From Pseudomonas lutea (lineage in GTDB: Bacteria; Pseudomonadota; Gammaproteobacteria; Pseudomonadales; Pseudomonadaceae), in the NCBI RefSeq assembly GCF_000759445.1, contig NZ_JRMB01000001.1, positions 496,001 to 560,000 on the forward strand: a stretch of 64,000 bases of DNA, given 5' to 3'. This document shows, in pieces, positions 43,106 through 52,606 of the stretch. A program made the translations under genes and the position numbers. Every line of letters begins with the position of its first letter. Within the stretch, counting starts at the first letter, position 1. The notes beneath the pieces are model-generated. The model was not told the origin of the DNA. It saw only the letters and a program-made list of their open reading frames with translations, and ran no database searches.

Positions 43106-44899
43106 ATGACGACGGTAGGTGATTTCCTGATCGAACGACTCAGCCAGTGGGGTGTGACCCGCATCTTTGGCTACCCGGGCGATGGCATCAACGGCGTGTT
43201 CGGCGCCATGCGCAGAGCGCCTGACAAGATTGAATTCGTGCAGTGTCGGCACGAAGAAATGGCCGCGTTCATGGCCAGTGCCCACGCCAAGTTCACCGGC
43301 GAGCTGGGCGTGTGCATTGCCACCTCCGGCCCCGGCGCATCGCACTTGATCACAGGGCTGTATGACGCGCGCATGGACCACATGCCCGTCCTGGCCATCA
43401 CCGGCCAGCAGGCCCGTACCGCGCTCGGCGGGCACTACCAGCAGGAGTTGGACCTGGTCTCGATGTTCAAGGACGTCGCTGGCGCGTTCGTGCATCAGGC
43501 GACGGCCCCTTCGCAGGTGCGGCATCTGGTGGATCGGGCAGTGCGCACAGCGCTGGGCGAGCGCCGGGTCACCGCGCTGATTCTGCCCAACGACCTTCAG
43601 GAAATGCCCTACGAAGAACCGGCACGTGCCCATGGCACGGTGCATTCCGGCGTGGGGTTTTCCAGACCCAGGGTGCTGCCCTACGAGACTGACCTGCAAC
43701 GCGCCGCCGACGTGCTGAACGCCGGAAAAAAGGTGGCCATGCTGGTGGGCGCCGGCGCGTTGACCGCCAGCGATCAGGTTCAGGCGGTGGCTGAAAAACT
43801 CGGCGCTGGCGTTGCCAAAGCCTTGCTGGGCAAAGCCGTGCTCCCGGACGCGCTGCCGTGGGTGACCGGCAGCATCGGCCTGCTGGGCACTGAAGCCAGC
43901 TACAAGCTGATGACCGAATGCGACACGCTGCTGATGATCGGCTCGGGCTTCCCGTACTCCGAGTTCCTGCCCAAAGAAGGCCAGGCGCGCGGCGTGCAGA
44001 TCGACTTGAGCCCGGACATGCTCAGCCTGCGCTACCCGATGGAGGTCAATCTGGTGGGCGACGCCGCCGAAACCCTCACTGCGCTGCTGCCGCTGCTCAC
44101 CCCCACGACAGACCGCAAATGGCAGAGCAAGGTCGAGCGCTGGCGCGGCGACTCGGACAAACAGCTGCGCAAGCGGGCGCTGGTCAGCGCGGACGCGATC
44201 AACCCGCAGCGGGTGGTTTACGAACTGTCGTCGCAGTTGCCTGACGCCGCGATCATCACCTCCGATTCAGGCTCATGCGCCAACTGGTACGCGCGCGACC
44301 TGCAGATTCGCGTCGGCATGATGTGCTCGCTGTCCGGCGGGCTGGCGTCCATGGGTGCCGCGGTGCCTTACGCCATTGCGGCAAAGTTCGCCCACCCGCA
44401 GCGCCCCGTCATTGCTCTGGTCGGCGACGGCGCCATGCAGATGAACAACATGGCCGAGCTGATCACGGTCGCCAAATACTGGAAGCAGTGGGGCAACGGC
44501 AAATGGGTGTGTGCGGTCTTCAATAATCAGGACCTGAACCAGGTGACGTGGGAACAGCGGGTAATGGAAGGGGACCCCAAGTTTGCGGCGTCACAGGACA
44601 TCCCGGACGTGCCCTACCACCTGTTCGCCATCTCGATTGGCCTGAAGGGGATCTATGTCGAGCGCGAGGAAGACGTTGCCGGTGCCTGGGAGCAGGCGTT
44701 GAGCAGTGACGTCCCGGTGCTGATCGAATTCAAGACCGATCCGAACGTTGCGCCGCTGCCGCCGCACATCAAGCTGACCCAGGCGAAAAAGTTTGCCGGA
44801 GCGTTGCTCGCTGGCGACCCCGACGAGGTGGGCATCATCAAGCAGACCGCCAAGCAAATCGTCAGCAGCGTGCTGCCCGGACGCGGCAAGGGAGCATGA
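43106..44899 (+). CDS. Thiamine-diphosphate enzyme of the pyruvate oxidase (PoxB) group
   Basis: A 597-residue three-domain TPP enzyme. The N-terminal Pyr domain has the catalytic Glu in CRHEEMAAFMASAHAKFTG (~50), the central domain is a Rossmann-like NAD/FAD part (AMLVGAGALTASDQVQAVAEKLG), and the PP domain has the TPP motif GDGAMQMNNMAEL with NNQDLNQVTWEQR. It fits the ubiquinone-dependent pyruvate dehydrogenase/oxidase group rather than acetolactate synthase. ATG at 43106 has AAGGAG ten bases upstream. It is followed after 84 bases by the genes for a bd-type oxidase, so its electrons could enter that oxidase through quinol. Confidence 0.85.
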   Translation: MTTVGDFLIERLSQWGVTRIFGYPGDGINGVFGAMRRAPDKIEFVQCRHEEMAAFMASAHAKFTGELGVCIATSGPGASHLITGLYDARMDHMPVLAITGQQARTALGGHYQQELDLVSMFKDVAGAFVHQATAPSQVRHLVDRAVRTALGERRVTALILPNDLQEMPYEEPARAHGTVHSGVGFSRPRVLPYETDLQRAADVLNAGKKVAMLVGAGALTASDQVQAVAEKLGAGVAKALLGKAVLPDALPWVTGSIGLLGTEASYKLMTECDTLLMIGSGFPYSEFLPKEGQARGVQIDLSPDMLSLRYPMEVNLVGDAAETLTALLPLLTPTTDRKWQSKVERWRGDSDKQLRKRALVSADAINPQRVVYELSSQLPDAAIITSDSGSCANWYARDLQIRVGMMCSLSGGLASMGAAVPYAIAAKFAHPQRPVIALVGDGAMQMNNMAELITVAKYWKQWGNGKWVCAVFNNQDLNQVTWEQRVMEGDPKFAASQDIPDVPYHLFAISIGLKGIYVEREEDVAGAWEQALSSDVPVLIEFKTDPNVAPLPPHIKLTQAKKFAGALLAGDPDEVGIIKQTAKQIVSSVLPGRGKGA

Positions 44900-44983
44900 C
44901 GGACACGCCGAAGAAAACGCCGGTCGATAAATCATTGAGCGAGCTTTCAGGCTAAGCCTGATCACTTGCGTGGAGTCTGCTTC

Positions 44984-46369
44984 ATGGAGTCATCGGATCC
45001 GGCGTTGATGCTGGCGCGTTTTCAGTTTGCGTTCACCATCAGCTTTCACATCGTGCTCGCGGCGTTGTCCATCGGCCTGGCCAATTACCTGATGGTGCTT
45101 GAAGCCCTGTGGCTGTGGCGCAAGCGTCAGGTCTACATGGACCTCTATAAGTTCTGGCTCAAGGTCTTTGCCTTGACGGTTGCGGTGGGGACCGCGTCGG
45201 GCCTGGTCATGGAGTTCGAGTTCGGGACTAACTGGAGCGCATTGGCCAGCCGGGCAGGGGGCGTGCTCGGGCCGCTGATGTTCTACGAAGTGATGGTCGC
45301 TTTCTTTCTGGAAGCCGGCTTCATCGGCGTCATGTTACTGGGCATGAACAAAGTCGGCCCGCGGCTGCACTTCTTTTCCACCTGCGCCGTGGCCGTCGGT
45401 TCGCTGTTCAGCGCGTTCTGGATTCTGTCCGCCAATTCGTGGATGCACACGCCCGCCGGATTCAGCGTGGCGGCTGACGGGCGACTTGTGCCTGAGGATT
45501 GGCTGCAGATCATCTTCAATCCCTCGTTTCCCTATCGAATGGTCCACATGAGCATTGCCGCGTTTCTCGGCACGGCCCTGCTGGTGGGCGGGGCCGGGGC
45601 ATGGCACCTGCTGCGAAACCCGCGGCATCAGGCTGCACGGGTGATGTTCTCCATGGCGCTGTGGATGGCCGCCATCGTCGGGCCACTGCAAATCGTCGCG
45701 GGAGATCTGCACGGCGAAAATACCCGTGACCACCAGCCGCAGAAACTGGCCGCCATGGAAGGGTCCTGGCAGCGGCCCAAAGCAGGACAGGGCGAACCGC
45801 TCAGGCTGTTCGCGATCCCGGATCAGGCCCATCGCACAAATGATTTTGAAGTAGCGATTCCCCATCTCGGTTCGTTGTACCTGCGCCATGACTGGACCGG
45901 CACCATTCAAAGCCTTGAGGAGTTTTCGCCGGACGATATCCCGCCGGTCGCCGTGGTGTTCTTCGCGTTCCGCGTGATGGTGGGCTTGGGTTTGCTGATC
46001 GTTGCGCTGGGGCTCGCGAGCCTGTTTCTGCGCTGGCGAGGCACGCTGTTTCGGTCTCGCTGGCTGTTGCGCAGTGCCGTTGTGATGGCGCCCGCTGGGT
46101 TCGTGGCGATGATCTGCGGCTGGATCGTCACCGAAGTGGGGCGGCAACCTTTCACCGTGTACGGGCTGATGCGCACGGCCCACAGCAATGGCCAGCAGCC
46201 GTTTTCATTTGTCGCCGGCAGCACGTTGGCCATCGTGGTCCTGTATCTGCTGGTGTTCGGCCTTGGTTTTTTCTATCTCATGCGCGCCATCGGCAGGCTG
46301 CCCGCACAAACGCCAGGCGCTGACGAAACAACAGCTGAGCGGCGGGAGGTGCGTGATGTGGATGCCTGA
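44984..46369 (+). CDS. cioA: Cytochrome bd-type (cyanide-insensitive) oxidase subunit I
   Basis: A 461-residue quinol oxidase subunit. Nine hydrophobic helices; the N-terminus has ARFQFAFTISFHIVLAALSIG (heme-ligand His), then VMEFEFGTNW (Glu region) and GWIVTEVGRQPFTVYGLMRT. The Q-loop is short, as in CIO-type oxidases. It reduces O2 to water without pumping protons and resists cyanide in the Pseudomonas CIO group. The ATG at 44984 is preceded by a GGAG; the downstream subunit II gene overlaps its end by 14 bases. A cydX-type small subunit was not found. Confidence 0.9.
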   Translation: MESSDPALMLARFQFAFTISFHIVLAALSIGLANYLMVLEALWLWRKRQVYMDLYKFWLKVFALTVAVGTASGLVMEFEFGTNWSALASRAGGVLGPLMFYEVMVAFFLEAGFIGVMLLGMNKVGPRLHFFSTCAVAVGSLFSAFWILSANSWMHTPAGFSVAADGRLVPEDWLQIIFNPSFPYRMVHMSIAAFLGTALLVGGAGAWHLLRNPRHQAARVMFSMALWMAAIVGPLQIVAGDLHGENTRDHQPQKLAAMEGSWQRPKAGQGEPLRLFAIPDQAHRTNDFEVAIPHLGSLYLRHDWTGTIQSLEEFSPDDIPPVAVVFFAFRVMVGLGLLIVALGLASLFLRWRGTLFRSRWLLRSAVVMAPAGFVAMICGWIVTEVGRQPFTVYGLMRTAHSNGQQPFSFVAGSTLAIVVLYLLVFGLGFFYLMRAIGRLPAQTPGADETTAERREVRDVDA

Positions 46370-47351
46370 GGCGTTACTGCCCGACCTGGCGGCGGCTGCG
46401 ATTGCGTTCACTATCATCACCTACGTGATTCTGGACGGCACCGACCTGGGCGTCGGGATCCTATTTGCAACGCACCGCGATCCCGATGAAAAACGGATCA
46501 TGGTCAAGTCCATCCTGCCGATCTGGGACGGTAACGAGACCTGGCTCGTACTCGGTGGCGGTGGTCTGCTGGCGCTGTTTCCGGTGGCCTACAGCGTGTT
46601 GTTCTCGGCGCTGTACATTCCCGTTATGGCGATGCTGCTGGCGCTGATCGTCCGGGCGGTCGCGCTGGAATACCGCCAGGACGCATCCGGCCGAATGAAG
46701 CGCCTGCTGGATATCAGTCTGGTGGGCGGTTCGTTGATCGCCACCCTGTGTCAAGGGCTGATCATGGGCTGCGTGGTGCAAGGTATTGAACAACACGATG
46801 GCAGGTTCAGCGGTACCGGCTGGGAATGGTTCGGGGTGTTTCCTCTGACCTGCGCCGTCGTGCTGGTGATCGGCTACGCGCTGCTGGGCAATTGCTGGCT
46901 GTTCTGGCGCACGGAGGGGCCGTTGCAGTCAGTCGCAAAACGACGCGCGCGCCGACTCGGCTGGCTGACGCTGCTGGGGACCGCGGTGGTTTTTGTCTGG
47001 AGCAGTCTTGTGAACCCTGCGTACCGAGAGCACCTGTTTGCCTCCAGCCTGACCCTGCCGCTGATCTTGCTGCAGTGCGGGTTGGTGGCCGGCTTCCACC
47101 GGGCGTTCTCTCACCGCTTCGCATTTTTGCCGTTGTTTGCGGTGCTGGGCGGGTTCGGCGTGGCGTTTGCTCTGGCCATTATTGCCCTGTACCCGCTGAT
47201 CCTGCCGGCCTCGTTGACCATCCGCGAAGCCTCGGCGCCAGTGTCCAGCCAGGCTTTCATGCTCTCCGGTTTTGCCGTGCTGGTGCCGGTGACGCTGGCA
47301 TACAGCACCTGGGGCTTCTGGGTGTTCCGGGGCAAGGTTAAAAGCGACTGA
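46356..47351 (+). CDS. cioB: Cytochrome bd-type (cyanide-insensitive) oxidase subunit II
   Basis: A 331-residue membrane subunit with eight to nine helices. Family motifs: LDGTDLGVGILFA near the start, IWDGNETWLVLGGGGLLALFPVAYS, and SSLTLPLILLQCG. It partners subunit I and is needed for heme assembly. ATG at 46356 has GGGAGG six bases upstream; it overlaps the subunit I gene. The longer frame from 46188 is a shadow of subunit I. A 9-bp hairpin begins at the stop codon. Confidence 0.92.
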   Translation: MWMPEALLPDLAAAAIAFTIITYVILDGTDLGVGILFATHRDPDEKRIMVKSILPIWDGNETWLVLGGGGLLALFPVAYSVLFSALYIPVMAMLLALIVRAVALEYRQDASGRMKRLLDISLVGGSLIATLCQGLIMGCVVQGIEQHDGRFSGTGWEWFGVFPLTCAVVLVIGYALLGNCWLFWRTEGPLQSVAKRRARRLGWLTLLGTAVVFVWSSLVNPAYREHLFASSLTLPLILLQCGLVAGFHRAFSHRFAFLPLFAVLGGFGVAFALAIIALYPLILPASLTIREASAPVSSQAFMLSGFAVLVPVTLAYSTWGFWVFRGKVKSD

Positions 47352-47375
47352 AGCCTGGCAACGAGGGCCAGGCTT
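47351..47375. terminator. Hairpin at the end of the oxidase operon
   Basis: AAGCCTGGC and GCCAGGCTT form a perfect 9-bp stem with a 7-base loop. It begins at the last base of the oxidase subunit II stop codon. No long U run follows. Confidence 0.65.
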
Positions 47376-47472
47376 GCTGGGCAGGTCGAAATGAACACAG
47401 CACTTTTTGAAGCACAGGACGCCGGCATCATGCCTTGGCTGGCGCACCCTCAAGTGGCCGGCAGCAGTTGCA

Positions 47473-48837
47473 TCACTGCGCCTTGCCGCGTCCCAGGGCG
47501 GATTTTCGCGCAATGCCCCAACCGAGTCCCAGTGCAGCAGCGGCGCCCGATGCGCACAACACGCTGAGCTTGGCCGCCGCAAGCAGGCTTTCGTCGTTGA
47601 AGGCCAGCGACGCTATGAAAATGGACATGGTGAAGCCAATGCCAGCCAACAGGCCGACCAGCACGACACCGGTCCAGCTCACATCGCCCGGCAGCTTGCA
47701 AAGCCCCGACTTGACCAGTACCACAGTGGCCATGACCACGCCCAGCGGCTTGCCAGCGACCAGCGCCAGTACAATTGCCGCGAATACATGCTGAGACAGG
47801 GTGTTTTGCAGATCCGCGCCCCCGAAGTTAACCCCCGCATTGGCCAGTGCAAACATCGGCATGATGACGAACGCAACCCATGGGTGAAGTGCCGCCTGAA
47901 TGCGCTGCACCGGGGTCAGCATCTCCCGCTCCGCCTGCCGGATGACCTTCAAGGGTTTTGACACTTCCCGGGACTCGGTCGCGCTCCCGGAGAACCGTTC
48001 AACCAGTTCGTGAAAGCCGTTCTGAAGGGCTTCCAGCGGACGCTCCTTCATTGGCATCGACCGCACGGGGCTCATGAGCCCCAGGATTACGCCGGCCAGC
48101 GTGGGGTGAACCCCGGTCTTGTATAGGCCGAACCAAATGATCGCGCCTGGCAGGGCATAGGGGGCCATCTTGCCTATGCCCATGCGCTGGAACAGCAGCA
48201 CCATCAGCATGCCGACGATGGCAATCACCACGCCCGAATAATCCAGGCTGGTCGTGTAGAAGACCGCGATGATCAGGATAGCGACGATGTCGTCAATGAT
48301 TGCCAGGGCCAGCAACAAAACCCGGACCCCGCTCGGAATGGATTTGCCCAGCAGCGCCAGGACGCCGACGGCAAACGCGATGTCCGTCGCCGTGGGCACC
48401 GCCCAGCCATGGCCAGCCTCGGTGCCGTGGTTGATCGCGAGGTAAATCAGTGCCGGCATCAGCACGCCACCAAGGGCAGCGCCCAAAGGCAGCAGGGCCA
48501 GTTTGAAATTGGCCAGCGCACCGTCGTGGATTTCCTGACGTATTTCGGCCCCGACGACCAGGAAGAAGATCGTCATCAGGCCGTCGTTGACCAAAAAATG
48601 GAAGGAGCGGGAGAGATTGAAGTCGCCAAAGCCGATGCTGATTTGCGTTTGCAACAGGTGCTCGTAGCTTTCGGCGAATGAACTGTTTGCCCAGACAAGT
48701 GCAGCGATCGCGGCAATCAACAGCGCGATGCCGCTGACGGCTTCGATGTGAGAAAAGCGCTCCAGGGCGGACATGGCTTTTTCGGCCAACTGCTGGGGAA
48801 GTGGGATCGTAGGGCGGGGATGCTGATTAGCGGCCAC
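47473..48837 (-). CDS. nhaA: Na+/H+ antiporter NhaA
   Basis: A 454-residue antiporter with about twelve helices. The paired aspartates of the ion site are in [19 protein letters not shown], and [21 protein letters not shown] and [16 protein letters not shown] are family signatures. The C-terminus carries extra residues compared with E. coli NhaA (388). The start is GTG at 48837 with GGAGG seven bases before it; the frame continues upstream to 48945 without initiation signals. It supports sodium and alkaline pH tolerance. Confidence 0.92.
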   Translation of the reverse strand: MAANQHPRPTIPLPQQLAEKAMSALERFSHIEAVSGIALLIAAIAALVWANSSFAESYEHLLQTQISIGFGDFNLSRSFHFLVNDGLMTIFFLVVGAEIRQEIHDGALANFKLALLPLGAALGGVLMPALIYLAINHGTEAGHGWAVPTATDIAFAVGVLALLGKSIPSGVRVLLLALAIIDDIVAILIIAVFYTTSLDYSGVVIAIVGMLMVLLFQRMGIGKMAPYALPGAIIWFGLYKTGVHPTLAGVILGLMSPVRSMPMKERPLEALQNGFHELVERFSGSATESREVSKPLKVIRQAEREMLTPVQRIQAALHPWVAFVIMPMFALANAGVNFGGADLQNTLSQHVFAAIVLALVAGKPLGVVMATVVLVKSGLCKLPGDVSWTGVVLVGLLAGIGFTMSIFIASLAFNDESLLAAAKLSVLCASGAAAALGLGWGIARKSALGRGKAQ

Positions 48838-49076
48838 GGTGGAGCCTCCGTTGGCGGCCCGACCAATCGTGATATTTAACCTGCTCTGCGCCCTATGCGA
48901 CATCGCACCCGCGCCGATCATAAAAAGGTGGGGGCGCAAGTGCAAACCTTCATGTCGATGGCATTTGAACCTTCGCTCCCTGCTACCACTCCATCTAGGG
49001 TGCCGGAAGGCGCAACCCGGTTACGCTGCCGACCCGTCGTCCTGGCGGTTCCTGCGCCTCAAAAAGGAATAGTGCG

Positions 49077-50345
49077 ATGATCGCTCGGTGGCAATGGCTG
49101 TTGGTTCGGACGACCAAACGTCTGTGGTTCAGGGCGGGACTGTTTTCCCTGCTGGGCGTTGTGACGGCATTGCTGGCTGTCGTCCTCAGGGACCACATTC
49201 CGATAGATCTGCCAGGCAAGATAGGCGCTGATGCCGTCGACAAGATTCTCGGCATCATCGCGTCCAGCATGCTCGCCGTTACCACGTTTTCGCTCAGTAC
49301 CATGGTCACGGCCTATGGAGCAGCCAGCACGGGCACTACCCCACGCGCCACCACCCTGGTCATGGAAGACACCACCACCCAGAACGCTCTGTCCACCTTC
49401 ATTGGCTCGTTCCTGTTCAGCCTGGTTGGCATCATTGCGCTGAGCACCGGCGCCTACGGTGCGCAGGGCAGGGTCATCCTGTTCGCAGTGACGCTCGCAG
49501 TGGTGGTTCTGATTGTCTACACCCTGCTGCGATGGATTGATCACCTTTCCAGGCTGGGTCGGGTCGGCGAGACGATTGACCGGGTCGAAGACGCTACCAT
49601 CAGTGCCCTGATGGATCGGTGCCAGCTGCCTTACCTGGGCGGCTGCGCCTACCCTGATCAACAGGAGCCGGCGCTGCCGAGCGCGGAGATCGGCAGCCGC
49701 GAAGTCGGCTATGTGCAGCATATCGACGTGACCGCGCTGGAAGCGTTTGCACAAAAATGTGCGGCGCTGATTTATCTCGAGGTGTTGCCTGGCAGCTTTG
49801 TCAACGAGGGCGAGTTGCTGGCCCGGATAGTGAGAGCAGGCGCCGAGCCGCTGGGTGAGTCTGAGGTGGCGCAAATCCTTTCGGCCATCACTATTGGCGT
49901 TCGCAGAACCTTCGAGCACGATCCGCGCTTCGGGCTGGCAGTCCTGTCCGAAATCGCGTCCAGAGCGCTTTCGCCCGCCGTGAACGATCCCGGCACAGCA
50001 ATCGACGTCATAGGCAGGGGCATCCGCGCCTTCAACGCACAGGCGAGGTCGGTCACGCTGCAAAGGCCTGAAACACGGTGTAATTGCGTGCATGTGCGCG
50101 GGTTGTCCGTGGAGGACATGTTTGAAGACTTCTTCTCGCCGATTGCGCGCGACGGCGCAGCGCTGCTGGAGGTGAATATCCGTCTGGTCAAAGCGCTCGC
50201 CAGCCTGGCACGCTGCAGTCCGGCGTTGTACGCCGCCGTATGCGCGCGTCACATGGCCGTCATTCTTGAACGGGCGGAGGCGGCCATGACGCTTGATGCA
50301 GACAAGGTGCGGTTGAGAGCGTGCGTTGCGGCTTCGAGGGTGTGA
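49077..50345 (+). CDS. DUF2254 membrane protein
   Basis: A 422-residue protein with four N-terminal helices (~17-37, 59-80, 105-130, 132-152) and a long soluble C-terminal part. Conserved DUF2254 segments: FSLSTMVTAYGAAS, PRATTLVMEDTTTQNALSTFIGSFLFSL, and FGLAVLSEIASRALSPAVNDPGTA. The family is widespread in proteobacteria, with no known function. ATG at 49077 follows AAAGGA. Monocistronic between nhaA and a diguanylate cyclase gene. Confidence 0.87.
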   Translation: MIARWQWLLVRTTKRLWFRAGLFSLLGVVTALLAVVLRDHIPIDLPGKIGADAVDKILGIIASSMLAVTTFSLSTMVTAYGAASTGTTPRATTLVMEDTTTQNALSTFIGSFLFSLVGIIALSTGAYGAQGRVILFAVTLAVVVLIVYTLLRWIDHLSRLGRVGETIDRVEDATISALMDRCQLPYLGGCAYPDQQEPALPSAEIGSREVGYVQHIDVTALEAFAQKCAALIYLEVLPGSFVNEGELLARIVRAGAEPLGESEVAQILSAITIGVRRTFEHDPRFGLAVLSEIASRALSPAVNDPGTAIDVIGRGIRAFNAQARSVTLQRPETRCNCVHVRGLSVEDMFEDFFSPIARDGAALLEVNIRLVKALASLARCSPALYAAVCARHMAVILERAEAAMTLDADKVRLRACVAASRV

Positions 50346-50416
50346 ATCACTTAATAAATGGCGTTTTTTATCGCGCTCTTTCATACCCCTGCGGTGTGAC
50401 TCTCGGCGGCTAAGCG

Positions 50417-52048
50417 TTATGCAGGTTCCTCGACCCGATGAAACTGCGCTTGGGATTTGCCGGCTCGCTTGGCCCGATACAGCGCTTCATCCGCCTGGCC
50501 CAGCGCATTGGCGAAATCGCCTTCGGTCCACAACGCACCGCCGATGCTGCAGCCCACTCTGATCACCTGGCCGGCGAGGGTGACCGGTTCTGCAATCTTC
50601 TTGAGGATGCGTTGCGCCGCGCTCTGAATACTCTCCAGTGACTCGCCGGCCTTCAATCGCAGCAGCAGGACGAACTCATCCCCGCCGTGGCGCACCGCAA
50701 TGTCGCCATCGCGCACGGTGGCGGAGAGTCGCAGGCCGACCGAGTGGAGCAGGGCGTCTCCGACCGCATGACCGAAGTTGTCATTGACCGGTTTGAAGCC
50801 GTCCAGGTCCAGGCACAGCACGCCGAAGGCAGGCTGTTGACCGGCTTCGTTCTGCAGGCCCTCGACGTAGTTTTCCAGTGCTGCCCGGTTGGGAAGACCG
50901 GTCACGGTGTCGCGGTACGCCACGCCTTTGATCAGCGCCAGCTGGCCTTTTTTCTGAGTCAGGTTTTCCACCAGATGGCGAATCACCATGCTCAGCTTTT
51001 CAACTTCCAGGCTGCCTTTGACCAGCGGTATATCGACGTCCGCACCCTCGCTCAGGCGCGTCGCTGCGTCGGCGATCTGGTTAAGGGGGCGCGTGATGAC
51101 CCCGGCGACAAACCAGCCCATCACGGCAAACGCGATGGACAACAGGCTGCCCCACAGCAGGATTTCCGCGCGCAGTCCGTTGGCCTCGGCAAACGCGACA
51201 GAGGCGGGTTGCCGCGTCACGACCGTCCAGCCAAGTCCTGCATAGCCATCAATGCCGGCGCTTCCGGCAAACCCTGACACGTAGGTTTTGCCGTCCTGCC
51301 ACTGGCTGACCGTCCAGTGGTTTTCGCTGTTGTGGTGGATGCTGGCTTCGCTTGGTTTACCGATCAGTTGCTTGGGGCCGAGCAAGACAATGCCGTCTCT
51401 GCTGACGACCAGAAATTCAAGCTCCGGGAGGCTTTTCTTCAAGGGTTCAAACATAGTCCGGCCAATCTCGGCGGCCCATTGCCAGGACAGGTGTGTGCCC
51501 AGGACTCCCATGAATTTACCCGCGGTGTCCAGCACGGGCATGCTGATATCGACGAACTTCATGGCTTCGCCCGATGGGTTGGGCAAGAGTTTTGCGAGCA
51601 TGACGGCTTCGTGCACGTCGCCAATGAACGTCTTGTCCTGCCCCTCCATGAACACAGGACGGTGCGCGATGCTGGCACCTTCCAGCAGGCGGCCGGTTGA
51701 CGCAACCACCGTGCCTTGGGCATCCGTGAGGCCGATCCACGAATAGCTGGGGAACTGCGCGTTGAGGTGGTTGAGCAGGCTGCGAGCCTGGGCAACGTTG
51801 TCGGGGTTGCGCAGCGCTTCCAGCGCGCTGAGAACGCTGAGCTCCTTGGCGCGGCTGTGCATGTCGCGATCCAGACGGTCAATCATCGAGGCGGCGTATT
51901 CCGCGAGCTGGTGTCCGGTCTGCTCTTTGTGCCTTGAGATTGCTGATGCGCCAATGACCGTGCCGAAGATGCAGGTAATCACCAACACGGAAAGCGCGAC
52001 GAACACTGCGAATTTCGCTCGCAGGCTTTGGAAGGGGAGCAGCTGCAT
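50417..52048 (-). CDS. Membrane diguanylate cyclase with dCACHE and HAMP domains
   Basis: A 543-residue inner-membrane protein: TM helix 1 (~12-36), periplasmic dCACHE domain (~40-285), TM helix 2 (~298-316), HAMP (~317-370, TRPLNQIADAATRLSEG), GGDEF (~385-535, active site VRHGGDEFVLLL). It makes c-di-GMP upon sensing an external small molecule. The GGDEF motif is intact; DGFKPVNDNFGHAVGD, which binds GTP, is present. It is divergent from the rcnR gene with 209 bases in between. Confidence 0.9.
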   Translation of the reverse strand: MQLLPFQSLRAKFAVFVALSVLVITCIFGTVIGASAISRHKEQTGHQLAEYAASMIDRLDRDMHSRAKELSVLSALEALRNPDNVAQARSLLNHLNAQFPSYSWIGLTDAQGTVVASTGRLLEGASIAHRPVFMEGQDKTFIGDVHEAVMLAKLLPNPSGEAMKFVDISMPVLDTAGKFMGVLGTHLSWQWAAEIGRTMFEPLKKSLPELEFLVVSRDGIVLLGPKQLIGKPSEASIHHNSENHWTVSQWQDGKTYVSGFAGSAGIDGYAGLGWTVVTRQPASVAFAEANGLRAEILLWGSLLSIAFAVMGWFVAGVITRPLNQIADAATRLSEGADVDIPLVKGSLEVEKLSMVIRHLVENLTQKKGQLALIKGVAYRDTVTGLPNRAALENYVEGLQNEAGQQPAFGVLCLDLDGFKPVNDNFGHAVGDALLHSVGLRLSATVRDGDIAVRHGGDEFVLLLRLKAGESLESIQSAAQRILKKIAEPVTLAGQVIRVGCSIGGALWTEGDFANALGQADEALYRAKRAGKSQAQFHRVEEPA

Positions 52049-52201
52049 GATAGATCGCCCGGCAGGATCAAACGCCTTCGATCCCTGGCATTCTTGATTA
52101 CGCTATCGGCGAGCGTGAGGGGTTTCTTGAGCGACTCATTGCCAGCCCACGCCGACAGTCAGTTGGACGCCCCTCAAAAAGTGCGGTTTGCCAGATTGAA
52201 A

Positions 52202-52220
52202 TATCCCCCCTGGGGGGATA
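52202..52220 (+). promoter_or_regulatory. G-tract palindrome, RcnR operator
   Basis: TATCCCCCCTGGGGGGATA is a perfect palindrome with nine-base arms around one T, 37 bases before the rcnR start. RcnR and CsoR-family repressors bind G/C-tract inverted repeats of this kind. Confidence 0.8.
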
Positions 52221-52257
52221 GGATGCCGGCCATTACTGTCGAACCCGAGGCTTCTTC

Positions 52258-52599
52258 ATGAGCGATCACGACCACAAAAGTGCGCATCCCGATTCCCTTG
52301 CTCATGGCCATGTTTACCCCGATACCCATCCCCATGTCCACCAGAGCCACGCGGCGATCATCAAGCGCCTCAAACGCGCTGACGGCCACTTGCGCAGCAT
52401 CATCACCATGATCGAAGAAGGCCGTGAGTGCGTGGACATCGCGCAACAGCTGCACGCGGTGGAAAAAGCCGTGTGCCAGGCCAAACGGACGCTGATCCAG
52501 GATCACATCGACCATTGCCTTGAAGACACCGTTGCGTCCTTGGGCAATGGCGAGCGCGGGCCACTGGAAGCCTTCAAACAAATCACCAAATACCTCTAG
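52258..52599 (+). CDS. rcnR: Nickel/cobalt-responsive repressor, RcnR/FrmR family
   Basis: A 113-residue all-helical CsoR-superfamily repressor. The N-terminus is His-rich and extended (HDHKSAHPDSLAHGHVYPDTHPHVHQSHA), followed by the core AAIIKRLKRADGHLRSIITMIEEGRECVDIAQQLHAVEKAV with the metal-site Cys (~61). Together with the adjacent efflux gene, RcnR is more likely than FrmR. The long His tail before the core exceeds that of E. coli RcnR and may tune metal affinity. It ends 7 bases before rcnA. Confidence 0.87.
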   Translation: MSDHDHKSAHPDSLAHGHVYPDTHPHVHQSHAAIIKRLKRADGHLRSIITMIEEGRECVDIAQQLHAVEKAVCQAKRTLIQDHIDHCLEDTVASLGNGERGPLEAFKQITKYL

Positions 52600-52606
52600 G
52601 TCTGTC

